A DNA stretch of 64,000 nt, taken from the NCBI GenBank assembly GCA_026002875.1, contig BPGE01000001.1:4588001-4652000 (forward strand). Reading direction: 5' to 3'. The notes under the pieces are model-generated. The model saw only the letters and a program-made list of their open reading frames with translations, was not told where the DNA came from and made no database searches. Shown one piece after another: positions 53,340 through 61,065 of the stretch (positions within the stretch are counted from its first letter, which is position 1; each line of letters begins with the position of its first letter). The stretch comes from Bryobacteraceae bacterium. GTDB taxonomy: Bacteria > Acidobacteriota > Terriglobia > Bryobacterales > Bryobacteraceae. Position numbers and translations under genes: made by a program.

Positions 53340-54918
53340 CCATGTGGATATCGAACCGCTGGCTGAAACAATACGCACGGATTTTCTCGTCATCGGGGCG
53401 GGCGTCGCCGGCATGCGCGCGGCCATTGAACTCGCCGGCGCCGGCGATGTTCTCGTCGTCGCCAAGGACAGCCTCGAAGAGTCCAGCTCGGAATACGCCC
53501 AGGGCGGCATCGCCGTCGCCCTCAGCGACGAAGACGACGTCTCCCTCCACGAGGCCGATACTCTCGCCGCAGGCGACGGACTCTGCGAGCCCGCCGCCGT
53601 GCGCGTGCTCGTCAGCGAGGGGCCGCCGCGCATCGAAGAGCTGATCCAGTGGGGAGCGGAGTTCGACCGCGACGGGTCGAAGCTCCTGTTCGCCCGCGAA
53701 GGAGCCCACTCCCGCAGCCGCGTGCTGCATTCGCACGGCGATTCCACCGGCCGCGAGATCGCCCGCACCCTCTACCGCCGCGCCGCGTCGCTTCCCGGCG
53801 TGCGCTTCGAAGGCTTCACTGCCGTCGTCGACCTCCTCCTCGACGAAGGCCGCGTCGCCGGAGCGCTCATTCTCGACGCCCGGCGCGGACGCCTGCTCGC
53901 CGTGCTCGCCCGCGCCACCCTGCTCGCCACCGGCGGCCTCGGCCGCGTCTACTCCGACACCACCAACCCCGACGTCGCCACCGGCGACGGTGTCGCCATG
54001 GCCTGGCGCGCCGGCGCCGTCATCAGCGACATCGAGTTCGTCCAGTTCCACCCCACCGCCCTGCACGTCGAAGGCGCCCCCCGCTTCCTTCTCTCGGAAG
54101 CGCTCCGGGGCGAAGGCGCCATTCTGCTCAACAGCGCCGGCGAGCGCTTCATGCCCCGCTACCACCCGATGGCGGAGCTCGCCCCCCGCGATGTCGTCTC
54201 CCGCGCCATCGTCTCCGAAATGCGCCGCGAAAACGCGCCTCACGTGTGGCTCGACATCAGCGGCCGCGGCCCGGATTTCGTCCGGAAGCGCTTCCCCCGC
54301 ATCCACTCCACCTGCCTCGCTTTCGGCTTCGATCTCGACCGCCAGCCCGCGCCCGTCTGCCCGGCTGCGCACTACGCCATGGGCGGCGTGTGGACGGATC
54401 TCGACGGCCGCACCACGCTCGAAGGCCTCTGGTCCGCCGGCGAAGCCGCCTGCACCGGCGTCCACGGCGCCAACCGCCTCGCGTCGAATTCCCTGCTCGA
54501 AGGCGTCGTCTTCGGCGCCCGCGCCGGCCGTTCCATGCGCGAAACGGCTCTGCCCGCCCCCGTGCGCTTCTCGCCGCCTCAGCCGCTCAGCGTCCCCGGA
54601 CTGACCCTCGGCGAACTGCGAAGCATGGCCATGCACTCAGCCGGCATCGTCCGTTCCGGCGAAACTCTGGCGGGACTGTTGCAGCGCCTCGAAAACACCC
54701 CTTCCGAATCGGTTCCCGCCCTCGATCGCGACCCCCTCGAGCGCGCCAACACGCGCACCGTCCTCGAACTGATCGCCCGCTGCGCCCTCGCCCGTCAGGA
54801 AAGCCGCGGCGCCCACTACCGCACCGATTTCCCTGAAAAGTCCCCCGCCTTCTGCGCCCACTCCCGCCTCTCGAGCGGCATGGCGGAAGTCGCCTTCCTG
54901 CCCGTCGCGGCGGACTGA
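53335..54918 (+). CDS. nadB: L-aspartate oxidase
   Basis: Oxidises L-aspartate to iminoaspartate for NAD synthesis, with FAD. 527 residues from TTG 53335; GTG 53344 is an equally possible start and neither has an SD. FAD loop TDFLVIGAGVAGMRAAIELA, SSEYAQGGIAVAL, RVLHSHGDSTGREIARTL, TLLATGGLGRVYSDTTNPDV, EFVQFHPTALHVEGAPRFLL and CPAAHYAMGGVWTDLDGRTT. The C-terminal helical region is short. The start lies only 8 nt from that of the divergent aroB. No nadA/nadC neighbour. Confidence 0.93.
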   Translation: MYHVDIEPLAETIRTDFLVIGAGVAGMRAAIELAGAGDVLVVAKDSLEESSSEYAQGGIAVALSDEDDVSLHEADTLAAGDGLCEPAAVRVLVSEGPPRIEELIQWGAEFDRDGSKLLFAREGAHSRSRVLHSHGDSTGREIARTLYRRAASLPGVRFEGFTAVVDLLLDEGRVAGALILDARRGRLLAVLARATLLATGGLGRVYSDTTNPDVATGDGVAMAWRAGAVISDIEFVQFHPTALHVEGAPRFLLSEALRGEGAILLNSAGERFMPRYHPMAELAPRDVVSRAIVSEMRRENAPHVWLDISGRGPDFVRKRFPRIHSTCLAFGFDLDRQPAPVCPAAHYAMGGVWTDLDGRTTLEGLWSAGEAACTGVHGANRLASNSLLEGVVFGARAGRSMRETALPAPVRFSPPQPLSVPGLTLGELRSMAMHSAGIVRSGETLAGLLQRLENTPSESVPALDRDPLERANTRTVLELIARCALARQESRGAHYRTDFPEKSPAFCAHSRLSSGMAEVAFLPVAAD

Positions 54919-54924
54919 CCCGCT

Positions 54925-55776
54925 TCAGTTGTTGTTATTGCTGTTGCTCGTCGCTTCCTCTGCCGCAAGCATCATCGGCTGCTCCGGCACCAGCACACGC
55001 CGCGCCCCCACATACGCGCGGCGCCAGTACGGATCCGAAAACAGCGGACTCACGCGCACGGTCTTGCGCCGGTTGGGCGCGTGGATGAACGAATCATCGC
55101 CCACGTACATCCCCACGTGCCATCCCCGGCGCGTCCGGAAGAACACCAGGTCGCCCGGCTCCAGCTCCCACTTCTCCACCCGCAGGCCATATTGGAACTG
55201 CTGCGGCGCCGTCGGCGGCAGAGCGATCGAGAAGTTCGTCTCGAACAGATACTTCATCAGGCCGCTGCAGTCGAAGCCCGTCTCCGGCCGCGTTCCCCCC
55301 AGCCGGTACCGGATGCCGATCTGCTGGTACGCCGTCGCCAGCAGCCAAGTCTCGCACACGCGGCAGTTGCCCGGCAGCGGCGGCGGAGGCGGCACTTCCC
55401 GCCAGACGGTCGGAAGGGCCGCAACCGCCTCGGGCGGCCAGTTCTGGATCACATACGGCTCGAACTGCGGCTCTTTCGGCTGCGCCGCCCGCCTGCGCGC
55501 CGACGCCCCCGATTTCCTCGCCGCTGCCGGCCTCTTCGCGGCCGTCCGGGCTCCGCGGGCGCTCTGCCCGGCGCTGACGGCGGCCTTCCCGGCGGAAGCC
55601 GTGCTGCCCGCGCGTGCGGCGGCCTTCGCAGAGCCCGCGCCGGACTTCCGCGTCTGGGCCGCCGTCTTCGCCGGCCGCTTCTTCGCCGCATCGGAGACAC
55701 GGCTCGCGGCCCACGCCTTCGTCGCGGCGCTTCCGGCGGTCAGGAGCAGGAGGAGGAGCAGAACCTGAACTCGCAA
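54925..55776 (-). CDS. NlpC/P60 cell-wall peptidase with a long Lys/Ala linker
   Basis: 283 residues from TTG 55776, with GAGG 5 nt upstream. Signal peptide VQVLLLLLLLTAGSAATKAW. Residues about 26-100 are a low-complexity Ala/Lys/Arg/Ser region, probably disordered and cationic. The NlpC/P60 domain follows: YQQIGIRYRLGGTRPETGFD with catalytic Cys170 in FDCSGL, His220 in RRGWHVGMYVG and His232 in SFIHAP. It cleaves peptide bonds in peptidoglycan stems. The C-terminus ends in SNSNNNN, encoded by a GTT/ATT-type triplet run at 54926-54948. Confidence 0.88.
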   Translation of the reverse strand: MRVQVLLLLLLLTAGSAATKAWAASRVSDAAKKRPAKTAAQTRKSGAGSAKAAARAGSTASAGKAAVSAGQSARGARTAAKRPAAARKSGASARRRAAQPKEPQFEPYVIQNWPPEAVAALPTVWREVPPPPPLPGNCRVCETWLLATAYQQIGIRYRLGGTRPETGFDCSGLMKYLFETNFSIALPPTAPQQFQYGLRVEKWELEPGDLVFFRTRRGWHVGMYVGDDSFIHAPNRRKTVRVSPLFSDPYWRRAYVGARRVLVPEQPMMLAAEEATSNSNNNN

Positions 55777-55861
55777 AACAGCCTCAACCGGAGCGTTTTG
55801 ACCGAAACTCTCACAGTATATACCAGAAGAACCCAGCCCCCGCCACTGCTACCATGAAAGT

Positions 55862-56996
55862 ATGACCCTGGAAGACCTCAGCCAGGCGTACGCTGAGCTC
55901 CGCCGGCAATCGGAGTCCGTGCGGAGCTATCTTTGACACCCCCGCAAAGAAAAAGCGCCTGGAAGAAATCGAACAGCTCATCGCCGCCCCTGACTTCTGG
56001 TCCAACCAGGAAGCCACCCAGAAGGTCATGCAGGAGCGCAAAAAGCTCGAATCCGCCATCGAGCAGGACCGCCAGCTCGCCTCTCTCATCAGCGACATCG
56101 ACACCCTGATCGAACTCGGCAACGAGGGCGAGGACGTCGCCGCCGACCTCGAGCGCGAAATCGGGCGCCTCCGCCAGCTCACCGAACATCTCGAGACCGA
56201 GATGCTGCTGTCCGGCGAGAACGACCACCGCAGCGCCATCATGACCATCCACCCCGGCGCCGGCGGCACCGAAAGCCAGGACTGGGCGGAGATGCTCCTC
56301 CGCATGTACCTCCGTTGGGCGGAGCGGAACAACTTCGAAGCCATCGTCACTGACCGCCAGGAGGGCGAAGGCGCGGGCATCAAGTCCGCCACCATCGAGA
56401 TCAACGGCGAAAACGCCTACGGTCTGCTCCAGAGCGAAATCGGCGTCCACCGCCTCGTGCGCATCTCTCCCTTTGACGCCAACGCCCGCCGCCACACCTC
56501 CTTCGCCAGCGTCTTCGTCATCCCGCAGATCGACGACGATATCGAAATCGAAATCCGCCCGGAGGACCTCCGAGTCGACGTCTTCCGCGCCTCCGGCGCC
56601 GGCGGCCAGCACGTCAACCGCACGGAAAGCGCCGTCCGCTTCACGCACATCCCCACCGGCATCGTCGTCACCTGTCAGAACGAGCGCTCCCAGCACAAGA
56701 ACCGCGCCTCCGCCCTCAAGCAGCTCAAGGCGCGCCTCTACGAGTACGAAATGGAGAAGCGCCGCGCCGAGGAGCGCCGCCTCGAGGAATCAAAAGCCGA
56801 CATCAACTTCGGCTCGCAGATCCGATCCTACGTCCTCGCTCCCTACCGCCTCGTCAAGGACCTTCGCACCCGGCTCGCCATCGGCGATGTCGACCGCGTC
56901 CTTGACGGCGATATCGACGATCTCATCCACGCCTATCTCGTGTGGAAGAAAACCGGCAAGACCTTCGGCGACGGCCGCGACGACGACTCCGAATGA
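55862..56996 (+). CDS. prfB: peptide chain release factor 2, with programmed +1 frameshift
   Basis: Class I release factor for UGA/UAA. The coding sequence is joined: 55862-55933, then 55935-56996, giving 377 residues. Translation starts at ATG 55862 (MTLEDLSQAYAELRRQSESV, RSYL) and reaches an in-frame TGA at 55934. Slippage at CTT-TGA-C restores the frame to DTPAKKKRLEEIEQL. Downstream are the codon-recognition SPF motif in VRISPFDANA and the catalytic GGQ in GAGGQHVNRTESAVRFTH. Annotating only from ATG 56028 would lose the N-terminal domain. Its stop overlaps the next start (ATGA). Confidence 0.95.
55924..55937 (+). promoter_or_regulatory. RF2 autoregulatory frameshift site
   Basis: GAGCTATCTTTGAC: TAT CTT TGA C is the same slippage core as in E. 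coli prfB, with SD-like GGAG just upstream (55923-55926). When RF2 is scarce, ribosomes pause at TGA and shift +1. Confidence 0.92.
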
Positions 56997-57904
56997 TCCA
57001 TCCGCAACTCGATCAGGCAGCCGCTCTCATCCGCGCCGGCCGCCTGGTCGCGTTTCCCACAGAAACCGTCTACGGCCTCGGCGCCAACGCCCTCGACGAG
57101 GCGGCCGTACGCCGCATCTTCGAAGTCAAGGGCCGCCCGCCCTCAAGCCCCGTCATCGTCCATGTCGCCTCCATCGACATGGCGCGGAACCTCGCCCTCG
57201 AGTGGCCCGATGCGGCCCGGAAGCTCGCGGAGCGGTTCTGGCCAGGCCCCCTCACGCTCGTCGTTCCCAAGCGGCCGTCGATCCCCCCCATCGTCTCCGC
57301 CGGCCTGCCCACGGTCGGCCTGCGCATGCCCGCCCATCCGCTCGCTCTCGCGTTGATTGAAGCCAGCGGCTGCCCCATCGCCGCCCCCAGCGCCAACCGC
57401 TTCACTGAACTCTCCCCCACCACGTCGGAACACGTCCGCAAATCGCTCGGCGATGCTGTCGACCTCGTGCTCGATGGCGGCTCGACGCCCGTCGGCATCG
57501 AGTCCACCGTCGTCTCGCTGGCCGCGGATCCTCCGCTGCTGCTGCGCCCCGGCATGATCACCCGCGCGGAGCTCGAGTCCGTCATCGGTCCCGTGGCCCT
57601 GCGCATGGCGGCTGGCGTGGATGAAGCCCACCCTGCGCCCGGCATGCACCCGCGCCATTACAGTCCGCGCACCCCACTCCTGCTGGTCCGCCACGGCGAG
57701 CTGCCCTCCGAAGGCCGCGGCGTCTATCTCCGCCACGGCGAATCGATGCCCGCTTCGCCCCGCGACTACGCCGCCGCCCTCTACGCCACCCTCCACCGCT
57801 GCGACGAGCAGGGCTATGATTGGATCGCTGTGGAGGAGCCGCCGGACGAGCCCGCCTGGGACGCCATCCGCGACCGCCTCCGCCGCGCCGCCTCACGCCC
57901 ATGA
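56993..57904 (+). CDS. tsaC: L-threonylcarbamoyladenylate synthase (Sua5/YwlC type)
   Basis: Makes threonylcarbamoyl-AMP for the t6A tRNA modification. 303 residues from ATG 56993. YrdC/SUA5 core: RLVAFPTETVYGLGANALDE, IFEVKGRPPSSPVIVHV, FWPGPLTLVVPKR, VGLRMPAHPLALALIEAS and PIAAPSANRFTELSPTTSEH. A further C-terminal Sua5 domain begins near 200 (GMHPRHYSPRTPLLLVRHGE). The extended form is typical of Sua5 rather than short TsaC. Overlaps prfB and the kinase gene by 4 nt each. Confidence 0.94.
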   Translation: MIHPQLDQAAALIRAGRLVAFPTETVYGLGANALDEAAVRRIFEVKGRPPSSPVIVHVASIDMARNLALEWPDAARKLAERFWPGPLTLVVPKRPSIPPIVSAGLPTVGLRMPAHPLALALIEASGCPIAAPSANRFTELSPTTSEHVRKSLGDAVDLVLDGGSTPVGIESTVVSLAADPPLLLRPGMITRAELESVIGPVALRMAAGVDEAHPAPGMHPRHYSPRTPLLLVRHGELPSEGRGVYLRHGESMPASPRDYAAALYATLHRCDEQGYDWIAVEEPPDEPAWDAIRDRLRRAASRP

Positions 57905-59628
57905 GCCCCGCCGCCCAGCCGTTACTGGCCAACTGGATCGGCTACACCGCCGGCGCGCTCGTCTTCGGCATCTTCCTCGTCCTCGTCGTCAAGGATCTTG
58001 CCGGACGCGGCTTGCGCGCCTCCTGGCGCACCGTCGCCGCCGCTTCCATGGCGTTTCTCTGGAACGCCGGCGCCCTGGCCAGCCTCTTCGTCGATTCCTA
58101 CCTGCTCCGCCTCTTCACCACCGCCGCCCTCAGCCTTCTGCCCGCCCTCCTGCTCGACCTTCTCGTCGAGGGCGGAACAAAACGGCTCGTCGCCGCCGCC
58201 TACGCCGTCAGCGCCCTCTCCGTCCTGATGCATGCGCTCGAACCCCTCGCGCCAGGCTTTCCGCTCCACCACCGCACGCTGCAATGGACCGCCATCGGGT
58301 TCGCGCCTCTCACGATCGCCGCCCTCGTCCACCTGCGCCGTCAGCGCACGCCCGCCCGACGCGCCGGCGCCGCCATGGCGCTGCTCCTCTTCGCCCTCTC
58401 CTTCACCCACCTCCACTCGCAGGACGCGCCGCACGCCTGGCCTGTCGAGCTGCTCGTCCACCACGCCGGCGTTCCCCTCGCCCTCTGGGTGTTGATGCAG
58501 GACTACCGCTTCCTGCTGCTCGACGCCTTTCTGCGCTTCCTTGCCAACATCCTCCTCGCCGCCGGCTTCGCCTGGCTGGGGGCGCTGGCCGCCGCCGCCA
58601 TCGGCTGGTTCGATTACCGTTCGCTGCCCCCGGCGCGCGTCGTGCTGCTCGGCATCGCCGTCACTGCTGCGCTCGTCCTCTTCTCCGCCCTCAGAAATGC
58701 CGTGCAACAACTGTTGACGCGGCTGGTATTCCGCCGCGGCGACGCCGAAGCGCTGCTGGAGCGCATCCGCCGCATGCCCGTGAAGGGGGAAGCGGAATTC
58801 ACCGGCCAGGCAGCCGCCGAAATCGCCGCGTTTTTCCAGGCGGAACGCCAGCCCGCCGCCCCGCCCGGCGCGCCCCTCCTGCCCTTCGGTCTCGGACGCC
58901 GCGCCGGCGGCCGCCCCTACCTCAGCGAAGACCTCGCCCTCCTGGCCCGCCTCGAAGCCCTCGTCAACGAGCGGCTCGAACACTTCCGCGAACAGCACCT
59001 GCGCGAACTCGTCTCGCAGGCCGAACTCCGCGCCCTCCAGGCCCGCATCCATCCCCATTTCCTCTTCAACGCCCTCAACGCCCTCTACGGCTCCATCCCC
59101 CGTGAAGCGCGCGCCGCGCGCCGCGCCGTCCTCCACCTGGCCGAGATCTTCCGCTACCTGCTCAAGGGCGAAGGCGGTCTCATCCCGCTCGAGAAAGAAC
59201 TCGAAATCGTCGAAGCCTATCTCGAAATCGAATCGCTCCGGCTCGGCGAGCGCCTCCGCTGGACGATCGATGCGAGCCCGGAGGCCCGTGCGGCGCTCAT
59301 CCCCGTGCTCAGCCTTCAGCCTCTGGTTGAAAACGCCGTCCGCCACGGCGTGGCGCCGTTCGATCGCACGGGCGAAGTGCGCATCTCCGCCCGGGCTGCA
59401 GGGGACCATTGCGAAATCACGGTCACCGACACAGGCCCCGGATTCACCGGGGATGAAAGCGTGCAAGGCATCGGCCTCGAAAACGTCCGCCGCCGCCTTG
59501 CTCTTCACTACGGTGAACCCCGCCTCTCCGTCCGCCGCGAACAAGGACTCACGGTCGTGTCCTTCTCCGTGCCTGCGCCCGTTCCCTCGGCTCAGGCGGC
59601 CTCTTCATCTGCAGAAATCGAGCCATGA
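57901..59628 (+). CDS. LytS-type sensor histidine kinase
   Basis: 575 residues from ATG 57901. The first 290 residues hold about seven hydrophobic segments (e.g. IGYTAGALVFGIFLVLVVKD, LLANILLAAGFAWLGALAAA), a membrane sensor without a recognised ligand domain. The kinase part has the His_kinase box ALQARIHPHFLFNALNALYG, the phosphoacceptor His being in HPHFLFN, then VLSLQPLVENAVRHGVAPFD (N box) and ITVTDTGPGFTGDESVQGIG (G box). It should phosphorylate the LytTR regulator encoded next, overlapped by 4 nt. Signal unknown. Confidence 0.9.
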   Translation: MSPAAQPLLANWIGYTAGALVFGIFLVLVVKDLAGRGLRASWRTVAAASMAFLWNAGALASLFVDSYLLRLFTTAALSLLPALLLDLLVEGGTKRLVAAAYAVSALSVLMHALEPLAPGFPLHHRTLQWTAIGFAPLTIAALVHLRRQRTPARRAGAAMALLLFALSFTHLHSQDAPHAWPVELLVHHAGVPLALWVLMQDYRFLLLDAFLRFLANILLAAGFAWLGALAAAAIGWFDYRSLPPARVVLLGIAVTAALVLFSALRNAVQQLLTRLVFRRGDAEALLERIRRMPVKGEAEFTGQAAAEIAAFFQAERQPAAPPGAPLLPFGLGRRAGGRPYLSEDLALLARLEALVNERLEHFREQHLRELVSQAELRALQARIHPHFLFNALNALYGSIPREARAARRAVLHLAEIFRYLLKGEGGLIPLEKELEIVEAYLEIESLRLGERLRWTIDASPEARAALIPVLSLQPLVENAVRHGVAPFDRTGEVRISARAAGDHCEITVTDTGPGFTGDESVQGIGLENVRRRLALHYGEPRLSVRREQGLTVVSFSVPAPVPSAQAASSSAEIEP

Positions 59629-60344
59629 GAGTTCTCATCTCCGACGACGAGCCCATCGCCCGGCAGGTGCTCCGCGAACTGCTCGAGGAATGCCCCGGCG
59701 TCGAAGTTGCGGGAGAAGCCGCCAGCGGCGCGGAGACGCTGCGGCAGGTCGAGCGGCTCGATCCCGATGTCGTCCTGCTCGATATCCATATGCCGCAGAG
59801 CGACGGTCTCGCCGTCGCGCGCCGCCTGCGCCCTCTGCCCCTCCCGCTCGTCATTTACGTCACCGCCTACGAGCAGCACGCTCTCGCGGCTTTCGAGGCT
59901 GGCGCCGTGGACTACCTCCTGAAACCCGTCCGCCTTGAACGGCTCCGCGCCGCGCTCGACAAGGCCCGCCGCCAATTGGAAGGCCTCCGTGCCGCCCGCG
60001 CCTCCGCCCCAGCCGCTCCGCAGCGCATCGCCGCCCGCTCCGGAGGCGAAATCCACCTCATCGACACCCGCGACATCATCGCCTTCCGCGCCGCCGAGGG
60101 CGGAGTCGAAATCATGGCCACCTCCGGCCGCTTCCACGCGCCCCACTCTCTGAAAGAAATCGAAGAGCGCTTCCCGCCCCCGCAGTTCCGCCGCATCCAC
60201 CGCGCCTTCCTCATCAACACGGCCCACCTGCGGTCCATCGCGCCGCTGTCTTCCCGCCGCTATCTGCTGCGCCTGACGGGAGGGCTCGAAGCCGTCGTCA
60301 GCAAGCGCATGGCCGGCGTCATCCGCGAGGCGACGGAGTGGTGA
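59625..60344 (+). CDS. LytTR-family response regulator
   Basis: 239 residues. Receiver domain: acidic pocket ISDDEP (5-10), phosphoacceptor Asp53 in DVVLLDIHMP, then VIYVTAYEQHALAAFEAGAV and DYLLKPV. The LytTR DNA-binding domain starts near 135 (IAARSGGEIHLIDTRDIIAF, FRRIHRAFLINTAHLRSIAP). LytTR regulators bind short direct repeats. Target genes are not evident; the neighbouring nucleotidyltransferase and sugar transferase genes are possible. The 3' end overlaps the convergent nucleotidyltransferase by 26 nt. Confidence 0.94.
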   Translation: MRVLISDDEPIARQVLRELLEECPGVEVAGEAASGAETLRQVERLDPDVVLLDIHMPQSDGLAVARRLRPLPLPLVIYVTAYEQHALAAFEAGAVDYLLKPVRLERLRAALDKARRQLEGLRAARASAPAAPQRIAARSGGEIHLIDTRDIIAFRAAEGGVEIMATSGRFHAPHSLKEIEERFPPPQFRRIHRAFLINTAHLRSIAPLSSRRYLLRLTGGLEAVVSKRMAGVIREATEW

Positions 60345-61047
60345 GCTCGAGCGCCGCCGCCACGTCCTCCGGCCGTCCCACGTCGCGCCATGCATGCCGG
60401 AGCGGCTGCGCCAGCACCCGCCGGCCGTCCTTCAGCAGCTCCTTCAGCGCGTCCGTCAGCTCGTACTCCCCGCGCGGCGACCGGCCGATCCGCTTCAGCG
60501 CCTCGAACACCGCCGGTCGGAAGGCGAAGATCCCCGCGCTGTTCCACCTCGTCCGGCTCGTCCCGTAAGGCGGCTTTTCGATGATCTCCGTCACCACGCC
60601 GTCCTTCTCATACACGGCTGCGCCCTGCCACGGATCGTCCACTTCTTTCACCGCAATCACGGCCGCAGCCTCTGCGTCTCCCTGCAGCCTCTGCCACACC
60701 GCCCGGATGTCGTCAGGGGAGGCGAGAATATCGCCGAACATCAGCAGGAACGGCGCCTCGCCCGTGAACGGTTCCGCCAGCCGCGCGGCCGACCCCGTCC
60801 CGTCCACCGGATCCTGCAGCGCGAAGTGGACGCTCCCGTCGCCCGAAAACCGCGCGTAGAACAGCTCGTGCCGGTAGCCCACCACCAGCAGAAACCGCCC
60901 GAAGCCCGCCGCCTTCAGACTGTCCAGAACATGCCCGATCAGCGGCTTCCCGTGCAGCGGCAGCAGCGGCTTCGGCAGGTCCTGCGTGACCTCTTTCAGG
61001 CGGGTTCCTCTGCCTGCGGCCAGAATCACCGCGGCTGCTTTTGACAT
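60319..61047 (-). CDS. sugar-1-phosphate nucleotidyltransferase (RmlA/GlmU-type)
   Basis: 242 residues from ATG 61047. GT-A nucleotide-binding signature AVILAAGRGTRLKEVTQDLP with KPLLPLHGKPLIGHVLDSLK, VHFALQDPVDGTGSAARLAE, FLLMFGDILASPDDI and IIEKPPYGTSRTRWNSAGIF. It links NTP to a sugar-1-phosphate; sugar and base are not visible. The frame continues upstream antisense to the MFS gene and was not used. It may feed surface-glycan synthesis with the sugar transferase at the window end. Confidence 0.88.
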   Translation of the reverse strand: MSKAAAVILAAGRGTRLKEVTQDLPKPLLPLHGKPLIGHVLDSLKAAGFGRFLLVVGYRHELFYARFSGDGSVHFALQDPVDGTGSAARLAEPFTGEAPFLLMFGDILASPDDIRAVWQRLQGDAEAAAVIAVKEVDDPWQGAAVYEKDGVVTEIIEKPPYGTSRTRWNSAGIFAFRPAVFEALKRIGRSPRGEYELTDALKELLKDGRRVLAQPLRHAWRDVGRPEDVAAALELTTPSPRG

Positions 61048-61052
61048 TTCAG

Positions 61053-61058
61053 TATAAT
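61053..61058 (+). promoter_or_regulatory. -10 box TATAAT before the MFS gene
   Basis: A perfect TATAAT ends 7 nt before GTG 61066, and no SD lies between them, so the transcript should start at or next to the start codon. The same bases read TATACT on the minus strand, towards the nucleotidyltransferase gene. TTGACA at 61041 is only 6 nt away and cannot serve as its -35. Confidence 0.5.
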
Positions 61059-61065
61059 CGGGTTC

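Noticed and set aside
55798-55824. TTGACC plus TATATA/TATACC as prfB promoter
   Set aside because: Spacers of 13-15 nt are too short for a normal sigma-70 promoter. It stays possible but is not listed.
55854-55865. Four-codon upstream frame ATG AAA GTA TGA overlapping the prfB start
   Set aside because: No SD and no evidence of translation; likely chance.
61041-61058. TTGACA plus TATAAT as a complete consensus promoter
   Set aside because: Only 6 nt separate the boxes. TTGACA arises from the start of the minus-strand gene (ATG TCA). Only the -10 is kept.
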